64,000 bases of DNA from Mycobacterium sp. MBM (GTDB lineage: Bacteria; Actinomycetota; Actinomycetes; Mycobacteriales; Mycobacteriaceae), in assembly GCA_021648845.1 (NCBI GenBank), contig JAKJHY010000001.1:124001-188000 (forward strand), in the 5' to 3' direction. Position 1 is the first letter of the stretch. Every line of letters begins with the position of its first letter. This document shows positions 18,904 through 27,492 of the stretch, piece after piece. The translations under genes and the position numbers were made by a program. Below the pieces are notes generated by a model. It was not told the origin of the DNA. It saw nothing but the letters and a program-made list of their open reading frames with translations, and did not search any database.

Positions 18904-20150
18904 TTTCGGCTCAGGCAGTCGTTGGGCGGCGGCTCGGCGCCGTCGAGGCGATCCATCAGCCAGGGCAGGGTGAAACCGCTGTCCAGGTCGGCGTGACCCT
19001 TACCGGGTCCCTTACGGATCTCGATATAGCTGCCCATCGCGCAGGCCCGATCCAGGGCCTGCTCGAACCAGGCCTGGTTGACCAGCATGTCCTGGGTGCC
19101 GTAGCCGACGACCATCGGCGTGGTGTTCGGCGCCTGGGGCACCGCGATCTCGGCCAGGCGTTCGCGCAGCCACACGACATCCTCGTAGGTGGCCGGCCTG
19201 AGGTCTTCGTTGGTCATCAACGCACGCACCCTGGCGATATCGTCGAAGTTGGGCGGGATGCAGTCCAGCAGCTCGTCCCAGTGCTCGGCGGTGGCGCCGC
19301 GGCGGTAGTTGTCCAGGTTCATCTCGGGGTGGAACCACTTCAGCGACTGCAGGGCAAAGACCAGGGTCACCCGCTGGTCGGCGGTCAGGGTGCCGTTCCA
19401 GGCCGCGTCGGCCAGCCCCGACATGTCGGCGGCCGGGGCCATCGAGACGGTGCCCAGCAGATTCAGGCCTTGACCGTAGGTGGGGGCCTGTTCGGCGGCA
19501 GCCCACACGGCCAGCCCGCCGGCCGAGTGCCCGTAGGACAACCAGCGGTCACTGGTTTCGGCACCGATGCGGCGCGCCGCGCGCACCGAGTCGATCACGT
19601 TGTAGCCGTAGGTCTTGGCGTTGAGGAACGGATGTTGATACCCCTCGACCCCGGCGCCCTGGAAGTCGGACACGGTGACCAGGAATCCGGACCGCACGAA
19701 CACCGACATCGTCCACGCATTCAGCGGAAGGCTGCCGTACAGACTGCTGGCGCACTTGTTCAGCACACCCTTGGTGCCCTGCCCGAACGCCAGGATCGGC
19801 CAGCCGCCCTTGGGCGGATCGCCCGGCGGTATCGCGATGGCACCGGACACCTCGGTGGGCGAACCGTCCACCCCGGAGGTGGAACGGTAGACCACCCGCA
19901 TATAGGTGGCATCGTCCTGGTTGAGCAGTTCGCTGCCGCTCATCGGTTCCACCGACACCAGCGAACCCGGGCCGTCGTCGGTCATGTCCGGCGGCGGCAG
20001 ATGCGGCTTGCCGTCGAACGGCGGGGTGAAGGTCTTGATCGCGACGGTCTCCGAGCCCGGAGGTGGCGCCGGCGCGTCCGCGGGTGCGCAGGACGTCACC
20101 AGCACAACCGCGACGAACAGGACCGCCGCACCACGGATCAGACTCGGCAC
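18900..20150 (-). CDS. LIP-family lipase/esterase lipoprotein (paralogue D)
   Basis: A 416-residue paralogue starting at GTG 20150 (PSLIRGAAVLFVAVVL), with lipobox VTSC (C21) directly after a short signal peptide. Motifs: nucleophile in GHSAGG (S209), YGTQDMLVN and GKGHADLD. The oxyanion-region histidine found in the other three paralogues (FGHGT) is glutamine here (FGQGT), which may alter activity. It starts 4 bp after the stop of the kinase-like gene and overlaps the short Wzz gene. This is the most divergent of the four copies. Confidence 0.83.
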   Translation of the reverse strand: MPSLIRGAAVLFVAVVLVTSCAPADAPAPPPGSETVAIKTFTPPFDGKPHLPPPDMTDDGPGSLVSVEPMSGSELLNQDDATYMRVVYRSTSGVDGSPTEVSGAIAIPPGDPPKGGWPILAFGQGTKGVLNKCASSLYGSLPLNAWTMSVFVRSGFLVTVSDFQGAGVEGYQHPFLNAKTYGYNVIDSVRAARRIGAETSDRWLSYGHSAGGLAVWAAAEQAPTYGQGLNLLGTVSMAPAADMSGLADAAWNGTLTADQRVTLVFALQSLKWFHPEMNLDNYRRGATAEHWDELLDCIPPNFDDIARVRALMTNEDLRPATYEDVVWLRERLAEIAVPQAPNTTPMVVGYGTQDMLVNQAWFEQALDRACAMGSYIEIRKGPGKGHADLDSGFTLPWLMDRLDGAEPPPNDCLSRN

Positions 20151-20154
20151 GCCG

Positions 20155-21648
20155 CTACCCCGAACTGTGCGATGAGGTCTGTGACCTCGCGGTGCGGCTC
20201 TCGGCGTGGTCGGCGTCACCAGCCGACGGTGCGGCGGCATGCGCGCCCGCCTGGTGCTTGCGGTCCGCGGACAGCTCACGGCGGTGCCCGGGCTCACAGG
20301 TCGCCACCACACCGAGCACCGGGGCGTGCGCGGTGTGCAGCACCTTGAGCGCCTTGCGCAGTGCCGAGGTCTTGGTATGCCCCAGTCGGCCGAGCACCAA
20401 CGCCCCGTCTCCGAGTGCGGCGGGCACCGCGCCATCGGCGTACTTGGTCAGTGGCGGGGTGTCGATGATGACGTAGTCGAAGTGCCCGCGCAGCAGCTCC
20501 AGCACCCGCTGCACCCGCTGGTCGCCCCACAGTTCGCGGCGCACCGACGGCACCGGACCGGACGGCAGCAGCGCGAACCCGGACTGCGGCACCTCGATCA
20601 GCGACTCGGACAGATCGTGCTGGCCGGCCAGCAGGGTGGTGAAACCCTTTGTGGAGGCCTGTGTCACGGCGGCACTGTCGAGCGCAAGGAGCTGCGGCAG
20701 TTCCGGATTCACCAGGTCGCCGTCGACCAGCACCACGGAGTGACCCGATTCGGCGAAGGCGACGGCCAGGTCGATGGCGGTCGAGGACCGGCCGTCCTGC
20801 GCCGACGGGCTGGTCACCGCGATCACCCGAGGATGCTGGCCGGTGGCGTTGCGGGCGAACTGCACATTGGTGCGCAGTTCGCGCAGACGCTCGACGGCCA
20901 GACCGCCGGCGTCGATATCGATGATGCCGTCGCGGCTCTGCTTGTCGTCGACCAGCGTGCCCAGCAGCGGGATGCCGGTGACGTCTTCGATGCGCTCACT
21001 GCGGCGCAGCTTGGTGTCCGACAGGCCCAACAGGACCGCCAGCAGCACACCGAGCACCAGACCACCCACCGCACCGGCGGCCAGCCGGGTGGTCAGTCCC
21101 ATCGCCGGCACCTTGGTGCCGTAGCTGGCGTCGTCGACGAGCACAGCGGCCGCCGCGGCCTCGCCGCCACGGCGCGAGGTCTCCAACTCGGCCGTCACGT
21201 TGACCAGTTGGTCGGCAACGGCATTGGCGTAGCGCTGCGCGGCTGCGGGATCCGGGTCGGTGGCCGTGACATCGAGCAGCACGGTCTGCGGCAGCGGGAC
21301 GGCGGTGATCTTGGAGCGCAGCTCGTCGACGGTCAGCGGCGCCTTGAGCTGGTCGATGGCCCGAGCTGCCACCTGGTCGCTGGTGGCAAGACCGGCGTAG
21401 GAGAAGACCCGCTCCTGGGAGAACAGGTTGTTCTGGTAGGCATCGCCCACCGAGGATCCGCTCTGTGTGGTGACGAACAGCCGGGTCGTCGATGAATACT
21501 GGGTCGTCGAGAAGAAGGTGGTTGCGTAGCCCACCGCGACACCGATCAGCGTCGCCAAGAGCACCACCCACCACAACCGGCGAAAAATTCGCAGGTAATC
21601 ACCGATGGCCAAAGGAGCACTCCATTCGCTCTTGGGTCGCCACAACAC
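20155..21648 (-). CDS. Wzz co-polymerase fused to a degenerate BY-kinase-like domain
   Basis: About 497 residues: N-terminal Wzz domain (LRIFRRLWWVVLLATLIGV membrane segment; second segment near 190-210) followed by a CpsD/CapB-like ATPase domain. The Walker A loop reads SPSAQDGRSST: the lysine before Ser-Ser is arginine (R287 from the GTG at 21648). Walker A' is VVLVDGDLVNPE and Walker B VIIDTPP. The C-terminal tail has no tyrosine cluster, so autophosphorylation as in normal bacterial tyrosine kinases is doubtful. It would control polysaccharide chain length and export. TTG 21612, with GGAG 7 bp upstream, is an alternative start. Heads the leftward operon. Confidence 0.85.
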   Translation of the reverse strand: MLWRPKSEWSAPLAIGDYLRIFRRLWWVVLLATLIGVAVGYATTFFSTTQYSSTTRLFVTTQSGSSVGDAYQNNLFSQERVFSYAGLATSDQVAARAIDQLKAPLTVDELRSKITAVPLPQTVLLDVTATDPDPAAAQRYANAVADQLVNVTAELETSRRGGEAAAAAVLVDDASYGTKVPAMGLTTRLAAGAVGGLVLGVLLAVLLGLSDTKLRRSERIEDVTGIPLLGTLVDDKQSRDGIIDIDAGGLAVERLRELRTNVQFARNATGQHPRVIAVTSPSAQDGRSSTAIDLAVAFAESGHSVVLVDGDLVNPELPQLLALDSAAVTQASTKGFTTLLAGQHDLSESLIEVPQSGFALLPSGPVPSVRRELWGDQRVQRVLELLRGHFDYVIIDTPPLTKYADGAVPAALGDGALVLGRLGHTKTSALRKALKVLHTAHAPVLGVVATCEPGHRRELSADRKHQAGAHAAAPSAGDADHAESRTARSQTSSHSSG

Positions 21649-21793
21649 TGCAACGATAGCGTCAACAACAGTAGCTGCACACTTTGCCGAGCGTCCCTGT
21701 GGCGCGGCCAGCTAAGTCGATGCAAGGATAGTTAAATGCAACAACGGTGCGGTAAAGCCGTGCGGGTCATTCCGCAATGAGGACGTGTCCGCA

Positions 21794-23290
21794 ATGAAAC
21801 TCGACACGCCTGGGCGGCCGCACCTGCTGGTCGGGGCCGCAATAGTCATCGTGGTCCCGTTGATCGCCGGCGCGGTGGCGCAGGGCGGCAAGCTCTCCAT
21901 CATGGCCGTCGGCGGGTTGATCGCCTTGGCGGTCGGCGTCTATATCGGTCTGCGCCATCCGTTGTGGCTGTACTGGGGCATGGCGATCGCGGTGGGCGCG
22001 CTGCCGTTCGGCTACTTCCCGGGCGTGCACCTGCCGCTGTATCTGCCGTTCGCCGGCGGCGCGCTGGCGGCCGCGCTGGTGCACCCGAACGCCGCCAAAC
22101 GCTTCCCGGTGCTGGGCAGCACGCTGGCCAAGGCCGTGCTGGTGCTGGTGATCATCTCCGCGGTGTCGATGGTGGTCACCTTCTCCTCGATCGTGAACAT
22201 CCTCGACTACACCAAGTGGGCGATCGCGACGGGCGCATACTTCGCGCTGCTGGCACTGCCGCGCGAACATCTGGTGAAGTTCGGCCGCATCTTCGTCTAT
22301 GCGGCCAGTTTCAATGCGCTGATCGGAATCGGGACCATTGTGCTCGGCTCCAATCAGATACTGCTGCAGCCATTCCGCATCTTCGGTTATGCGGTGGCGA
22401 ATACCGAACGCTTCTTCTTCACCGGCGGTACCGCCGACCTGCGCGGCGACGGCCGATTCGCGGTGGCCGCCGACAGCCAGGCCTTCAGCCGGCTCGGCGG
22501 GCTGTGGCTGGACCCCAACGCGGCCGGTATCGGGCTGGTGATCTCGTTCGTGATCGCGATGGTTGTGTTCACCGGCTGGCGCCGCGTGGTGCTCGCTGCG
22601 ATCCTCGGTTCGGCCATCGCGCTGACGTTGAGCCGATCCGCCATCGTCAGCGTATTGGTGGGGGTCCTACTGGTTTTCGTGTTCCACTCGATGCGCTCCC
22701 GCGATCGCCAGATCCTGATCGGCACGATGACGTTGGCGATCATCGGCGCCTTCATGGTGCCCTCGGTGCGCACCCGGCTGTTGGGCACGCTGAGCTCCAA
22801 TGACGCCGGCGCCAGCGACCGGGTGGACTCGATCCGCGAGTTCCCCGGCCGGATGGACGGGCACTGGCTGTTCGGCTGGGGTTGGTCGCAGCGCGAATTC
22901 AAGGACGGCGCGTACGCCTTCCTCGAGAACTTCGTGTCCAATGCCCCGTTGATCGCGATCCATCGCGGCGGGATCTTTGTCGGCGCAGCGTTCCTGGGCG
23001 TCGTCGTGATCGGGTGCGTCATGGGTTACCGGTTGTTGCGTTCGAATTCGCTACCCGGCGCACTGTATGGCGGTGTATTCATCGGATTCTCGATCGTGGC
23101 ATTGAATCTCGACCACCCCGTGGTGGTCATCCCGCAGATCGTGTTTCTGTACACCATTTTCCTGACATTCCTGACTTACGCCGACCAACTCCGGCGCGAG
23201 GACGAGGAGAAATCTGCGCTGCAGACCCGCATCGCCGAGGCCACCCGCCCGGTGCCGGCGGCGCCGCGATCCGTCAGCGCGACGCGGTAG
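21794..23290 (+). CDS. O-antigen ligase / Wzy-like membrane protein
   Basis: About 498 residues with roughly eleven hydrophobic segments and a long extracytoplasmic loop, the layout of the Wzy_C (O-antigen ligase/polymerase) family. The segment from DRVDSIREFPGRMDGHWLFGWGW, with its conserved arginines and GWG, is typical of the catalytic loop. It probably polymerises or ligates repeat units outside the membrane. It is divergent from the Wzz/kinase-like operon. ATG 21794 has GAGGA 10 bp upstream; GTG 21785 is the alternative. Its 3' end overlaps the convergent glycosyltransferase gene by 17 bp. Confidence 0.82.
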   Translation: MKLDTPGRPHLLVGAAIVIVVPLIAGAVAQGGKLSIMAVGGLIALAVGVYIGLRHPLWLYWGMAIAVGALPFGYFPGVHLPLYLPFAGGALAAALVHPNAAKRFPVLGSTLAKAVLVLVIISAVSMVVTFSSIVNILDYTKWAIATGAYFALLALPREHLVKFGRIFVYAASFNALIGIGTIVLGSNQILLQPFRIFGYAVANTERFFFTGGTADLRGDGRFAVAADSQAFSRLGGLWLDPNAAGIGLVISFVIAMVVFTGWRRVVLAAILGSAIALTLSRSAIVSVLVGVLLVFVFHSMRSRDRQILIGTMTLAIIGAFMVPSVRTRLLGTLSSNDAGASDRVDSIREFPGRMDGHWLFGWGWSQREFKDGAYAFLENFVSNAPLIAIHRGGIFVGAAFLGVVVIGCVMGYRLLRSNSLPGALYGGVFIGFSIVALNLDHPVVVIPQIVFLYTIFLTFLTYADQLRREDEEKSALQTRIAEATRPVPAAPRSVSATR

Positions 23291-24413
23291 CGGCCAGCAA
23301 CGCCTCGACCGCGCGGTGCGGCCGCCGCTGCTGCCAGTACTGGCTGTTCAGCGCGTACAGCCGCTCCCCCGCGGCGGTGGCGGCGGCCACATCCAGCAGC
23401 AGGTGGCGGCATTGGGCGACGAAGTCGGCGTCGTCATCGTGGACACCCAGCTCGAGCAGGTCACCGAGCGAGCCGACCGCCGCCGTGGTGCCTACCACCG
23501 GTAACCCCATCCGGGCCGCATCGAGAATTTTCACCCGCACGCCTCCCCCGGTACTGATCGGCGCGATCATCGCCCGGCAGGTCGCCAGGAAGCCGGCCAG
23601 GTCATCGACGAAGCCGAGGTCACGCACCCCGTCGGGATAGTGCGGGGCCTTGGCCTTGGCGTGTCTGGCGCCGATCACGCACAGTTCGGCGCCGGGGATC
23701 CCCGCGGCGATCTGCGGCCACAGCCGCAGCGCGGTGCGGAAGGCCTCCTGATTGGGAGGCCAGTCCCTGGTGCCCATCAGGACGAGCCGGCGCGGTGTCG
23801 CCGCGACGTCGACCTGCACAGCCGGGGGCAGCGTGATATCGAGCCAACGCGCGGCGGGGACACCGTTGGCCCGGTAGAACTGTGCCTCGTCCGCGTCGTA
23901 GGTGCCGACCGCGTCGGCGGCCCTGGCCACCCGCAGCTCGTCGCGCACCAACCGGGCGGCCTGCAGCCGCCCCAGCAGTCCCCGGCTGGCCCGCCACACC
24001 AGGGACTCGCTGACGTGGGTGTTGACGACGAAGCGGGCCGCGCAGTATTGCGCACTGCGCAAGAACGATTCGGCCATGTAGCTGTGCTCGGCGACGAACA
24101 CATCGGCCGGGGACGCGGAGATCGCGGCCACCAGATCGTCATTGTCGAAGCGCGCGTGGGCCAGGCTGCGCCCGGTGCGCACGGTGTCGTTGAGCAACGC
24201 CAACGGCCGCACCCCGGATTTGGGCACCCGCGTCAGCTCGGCACCGCCCTCGACCAGGTCGGTGGTGATCCGGCCGGGCGGCTGGTGCGACAGACAGATG
24301 ACCGACACCGCGTGCGAATCCGACGCCAGCCGCATCACCAGCCGGGACAGCTCCACGTCCCCGCCGTGTTCGCAGAGCGGGTCCTTGGACAACAGGAACG
24401 TCGCTCGGGTCAT
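23274..24413 (-). CDS. Glycosyltransferase, GT4-like (GT-B fold)
   Basis: A 379-residue GT-B enzyme. The N-terminal half has FLLSKDPLCEHGGDVELSRL, a glycine-containing acceptor loop. The C-terminal half has LVLMGTRDWPPNQEAFR, then ISTGGGVRVKILDAARMGLPVVGT, the donor-nucleotide site of GT4 retaining enzymes. It likely adds one sugar of the repeat unit at the cytoplasmic membrane face. ATGA overlap with the flippase gene upstream shows coupling. Donor and acceptor cannot be read from sequence. Confidence 0.82.
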   Translation of the reverse strand: MTRATFLLSKDPLCEHGGDVELSRLVMRLASDSHAVSVICLSHQPPGRITTDLVEGGAELTRVPKSGVRPLALLNDTVRTGRSLAHARFDNDDLVAAISASPADVFVAEHSYMAESFLRSAQYCAARFVVNTHVSESLVWRASRGLLGRLQAARLVRDELRVARAADAVGTYDADEAQFYRANGVPAARWLDITLPPAVQVDVAATPRRLVLMGTRDWPPNQEAFRTALRLWPQIAAGIPGAELCVIGARHAKAKAPHYPDGVRDLGFVDDLAGFLATCRAMIAPISTGGGVRVKILDAARMGLPVVGTTAAVGSLGDLLELGVHDDDADFVAQCRHLLLDVAAATAAGERLYALNSQYWQQRRPHRAVEALLAATASR

Positions 24414-25600
24414 TCGCGGACTCTCTCGGAGGGGGTGGTCTTGGGCTTGCGGTACAGCACGTAGGCGTAGATGGTCAGCAGCAGTGCGTCGGCGATCACC
24501 GTGGCGATCGCCGCACCCACCGCACCGGCCACCGCGAGCGCCGCCACCAGACCCAACTTCACCGGGAGCAGGCTGATATTGGCGACCAGCCGGGTGGTGT
24601 CGCGCCGCTGCAGATACAGCACCGCCTGGAATACCGAGGTGACGGTGCGCATCCCGCAGAACACGCTCATGATGATCATGGCGACCGCGAGTTGCTGGGG
24701 TGCGGGCGTGAACAACATCACCACGCCGACGACGAGCACCAGCATCCCGGCGGCCCCACCGAGGATCAGGGTGCTCTTCAGCGGCGGCCCGGCGGACAGC
24801 TGTCCGCCCCCCTCGCGCAGGGCACGGTTGTAGGACATCCCGAAGGATTGCCCGACGGCGACGATCGCGATGGTCACCGTGACGGTCAGGGCGTAGTAGC
24901 CGACGATGGTGTCATCGGTCAGCCAGCCCAGCAGCAGTACATCGCCCTGCAGGTAGGCGGCCAGGCCGAGCATCTCGCCGATCAGGATGGCGATCAGTTT
25001 CGGTGGACCGGGAATCCCCGGGCGGTGCCGCAACACCAGGAAGCCGACCACGACGGCGATCACCACATACGGCAGCACCAGAAACAGGCTGGCGACCTGC
25101 AGGGTGGGGTGGTCCACCCCATAGACGTAGGCCGACGCGCACAGCACGCTGGCGATCTGGCGGATGGTGTCCAGCTGCGCCACCCGCTGCGGCTGGCCGT
25201 CGCGGGCCCAATGACTTTGGTAGGCCTTGAGGATGATCTCGCCGCCGGCGACGAACAGTCCGAACCAGGCGATGTAGCTGACCTCGACGAGCGCGGCCCC
25301 GGCCGCCATCAACGTCAGCCCCAGCAGATAGCGGGTGGTCCGTTCGGCGAGGAACCGCTCCTGGGACTCGCGGACCGCACGCACCGCGAACGGGTTGTCC
25401 AGCGGCGGTCCGATCAGCGAGAACGCGGCGTAGGCCATACCGTACTGGCCGTAGTCGGCGATACCGAGCTGCGCGATGATGATCACCGTCCACAGCAGGC
25501 CCACCCCGCGGCCGCCGTAGAGCCAGAACACCGCCCACAACGTGCGCACCAGATGATGCGAGGTGGGTGCGGGCACCACCGGCTCGGTCGGTTCGCTCAC
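24410..25600 (-). CDS. Wzx-type polysaccharide flippase
   Basis: A 396-residue membrane protein starting at GTG 25600 (SEPTEPVVPAPTSHHLVR) with about twelve hydrophobic segments. The topology and segments such as YGQYGMAYAAFSLIGPPLDNP and YLQGDVLLLGWLTDDTIVGYYALT are typical of Wzx/MOP-superfamily exporters. It should flip the lipid-linked repeat unit to the periplasmic face. The GTG overlaps the upstream glycosyltransferase stop (GTGA) and its stop overlaps the next gene (ATGA). It is the membrane-crossing step of the locus. Confidence 0.85.
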   Translation of the reverse strand: MSEPTEPVVPAPTSHHLVRTLWAVFWLYGGRGVGLLWTVIIIAQLGIADYGQYGMAYAAFSLIGPPLDNPFAVRAVRESQERFLAERTTRYLLGLTLMAAGAALVEVSYIAWFGLFVAGGEIILKAYQSHWARDGQPQRVAQLDTIRQIASVLCASAYVYGVDHPTLQVASLFLVLPYVVIAVVVGFLVLRHRPGIPGPPKLIAILIGEMLGLAAYLQGDVLLLGWLTDDTIVGYYALTVTVTIAIVAVGQSFGMSYNRALREGGGQLSAGPPLKSTLILGGAAGMLVLVVGVVMLFTPAPQQLAVAMIIMSVFCGMRTVTSVFQAVLYLQRRDTTRLVANISLLPVKLGLVAALAVAGAVGAAIATVIADALLLTIYAYVLYRKPKTTPSERVRE

Positions 25601-26742
25601 CCGCTCAGGCGCTTTCTCCCCTGCCCGGCCAGCACCCGCGTCCAGATCTCCACCAGGGCTTCGGCGGTGCGCTCGGCCGACCGCTCGGCGCGGGTGCGGT
25701 CGGCGTTGCGCCCGAGTTCGGCGAGCCGGGCCGGATCGTTGAGCAGCGAGGAGATCGCCTCGGCCAGCCCGGCGGCGACGGCGTCGTCCCCGTCGCCGCG
25801 CGGATGCACGGTGAGAACACCGTGCGCACTGTCCAATTCGGACAGTGAACCGTAGCCGGTGCACACCACCGGGGTGCTGTAGGCCATCGCATGGGCCACC
25901 ACCCCGGAGGCCGGATAGGTCTCGGCGTAGAAATGCCGTTTGCCGTAGGGCACGACGATGGCGCGCACCGATTCGAAGAACGCGTCTTCGTCGGCGCCGT
26001 CGACACCGCCGAGGATCTCGATACCGTCGGCGCGCGGCAGCGTTTCGGTGCCGCGCCCGGCCACCCGGATGGCGATATCGTCGTCCAACAGTTCCCGGAT
26101 CCGGGCTATCTGCTCGAAACCCTTGCCGCGGTAGACAAACCCGAAAAAGCCGACCGCCTTGGGGCGGTCTTCGGCCGGTTTGATCGCCGGGCGTTCCCGC
26201 ACCAGGTGCGGAACGTGATACGTGGTGGTGCGCGGATAGGTGCGCTCGATGGACCGGCGGCCGGTCTCGGTGAGCGCGATCAGGGTCCGCTCGCCGTAGA
26301 CCCGGCCTTCCACCGCCCGCGACAGCGGGCGCAACGGGTAGTGGATGCCGTGGGTGAGCAGCCGGGACTGCGCGATGCGACGGGTGCGGGCCAGAAACCA
26401 CAGCCCTTGTGGCGGATCGTGGATGGTGGCGGTGACCGGCACGCCCTTGAGTCCGGCGACCGACCAGAAGGTGGGCAGCACGCCGGTGGACAGTTCGGCG
26501 TGGACCAGGGTGCGCCCGGGCGGGCCGGTGGCGACCAGCTGCCGTACCGCGGCGCGGTGCCTGCGCAGATCGGCGAGGCTGTCCTGGCCGGGACCTGCGG
26601 TGCGATGTTCGACGATCTCACCGAAATGGGGGCGCAGCGCGGTGAGCAGATCCTGGGCGTAGTCGCCGACGGCGGTCTGGCCTGTGTCGGGCGCGACGAA
26701 AACAAGCCGGTGCTCACCGAGCGGGGCCGACGCAGCGCCCAT
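25597..26742 (-). CDS. Glycosyltransferase, GT4-like
   Basis: A 381-residue GT-B glycosyltransferase. It begins MGAASAPLGEHRLVFVAPDT with GDYAQDLLTAL and has the C-terminal features AVGFFGFVYRGKGFEQ and VVPYGKRHFYAETYPASG, followed by a conserved region of GT4 type. The start at ATG 26742 overlaps the acetyltransferase stop (TGATG), and its stop overlaps the flippase start. It probably extends the polysaccharide repeat unit; specificity is unknown. Confidence 0.8.
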   Translation of the reverse strand: MGAASAPLGEHRLVFVAPDTGQTAVGDYAQDLLTALRPHFGEIVEHRTAGPGQDSLADLRRHRAAVRQLVATGPPGRTLVHAELSTGVLPTFWSVAGLKGVPVTATIHDPPQGLWFLARTRRIAQSRLLTHGIHYPLRPLSRAVEGRVYGERTLIALTETGRRSIERTYPRTTTYHVPHLVRERPAIKPAEDRPKAVGFFGFVYRGKGFEQIARIRELLDDDIAIRVAGRGTETLPRADGIEILGGVDGADEDAFFESVRAIVVPYGKRHFYAETYPASGVVAHAMAYSTPVVCTGYGSLSELDSAHGVLTVHPRGDGDDAVAAGLAEAISSLLNDPARLAELGRNADRTRAERSAERTAEALVEIWTRVLAGQGRKRLSG

Positions 26743-27419
26743 CAGTAGAACAGCGGGCGGTGATTGTTGGTGTAGCCCAGCGAATCGGCCGGGCGCTTGC
26801 CGATCACCTTGGCCGGCACGCCACCGACGATCGCCAGTTCGTCGACGTCCTTGTTGACCACGGCATGCGCGGCCACCACGGCCCCGCGGCCGATCAGCGA
26901 CGGCAGCACCATCGCGCGGCTGGCGATCCACACGTAGTCCTGCACAACGGTCGGGATCGGGACCGGCAGGAAGTCGGGGTGGTTGATGTCGTGACCGCCG
27001 CCGATGAAATGCACATCGCTGGCGACGGTGACGTTGTTGCCGATGTAGAGGCCGGCGCGGGAATCCAACAGGCAACGGAACCCGATCGCGACACCGTCTC
27101 CGATGGTGAGGAACTCGATGTCGAGCACGGTGGTGCCGCGCAGGATGGAGCTGCGTTTGCCGATCCGCGCACCCATCAGCCGCAGGTACCCCTGCCGGAT
27201 GGTGTGCGACGGAATGTAGGTGACGAAACTGTTGAAGAACAATTCACCGAGCCGGTTGCGGATCTTTCGACCGCGGGTCATGCCCTGCATCTTGTAGTCG
27301 ATGACGCGGTTGTTCTCGTCGAGAATCCACTCCGGCGGCGGAGGCATGCGCAGATCGGGGGCGGCGGCCTGCTTGCGGGCGACGTCTGCCGGATCTGCCG
27401 ACGCTGGTACTCCGGTCAT
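26742..27419 (-). CDS. Hexapeptide-repeat O-acetyltransferase (WcaF-like)
   Basis: A 225-residue left-handed beta-helix acyltransferase. Hexapeptide repeats run from about residue 80 (GARIGKRSSILRG, IGDGVAIGF, IGNNVTVASDVHFIGG) and the active-site histidine region is GGGHDINHPDF. It ends with VNKDVDELAIVGGVPAKVIGK, typical of CoA-dependent sugar O-acetyltransferases. It likely acetylates a sugar in the repeat unit in the cytoplasm, a second acylation activity beside the AT3 protein. AAAGGAG is 10 bp before ATG 27419, which decides this start over one 33 bp upstream. Confidence 0.85.
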   Translation of the reverse strand: MTGVPASADPADVARKQAAAPDLRMPPPPEWILDENNRVIDYKMQGMTRGRKIRNRLGELFFNSFVTYIPSHTIRQGYLRLMGARIGKRSSILRGTTVLDIEFLTIGDGVAIGFRCLLDSRAGLYIGNNVTVASDVHFIGGGHDINHPDFLPVPIPTVVQDYVWIASRAMVLPSLIGRGAVVAAHAVVNKDVDELAIVGGVPAKVIGKRPADSLGYTNNHRPLFY

Positions 27420-27492
27420 TGGTGTTGTGCTCCTTTGAGAATTTCGCGTCAACCATAACTAGCCGAACAGCGTTGCGCCGCTCGGTTGGCCC

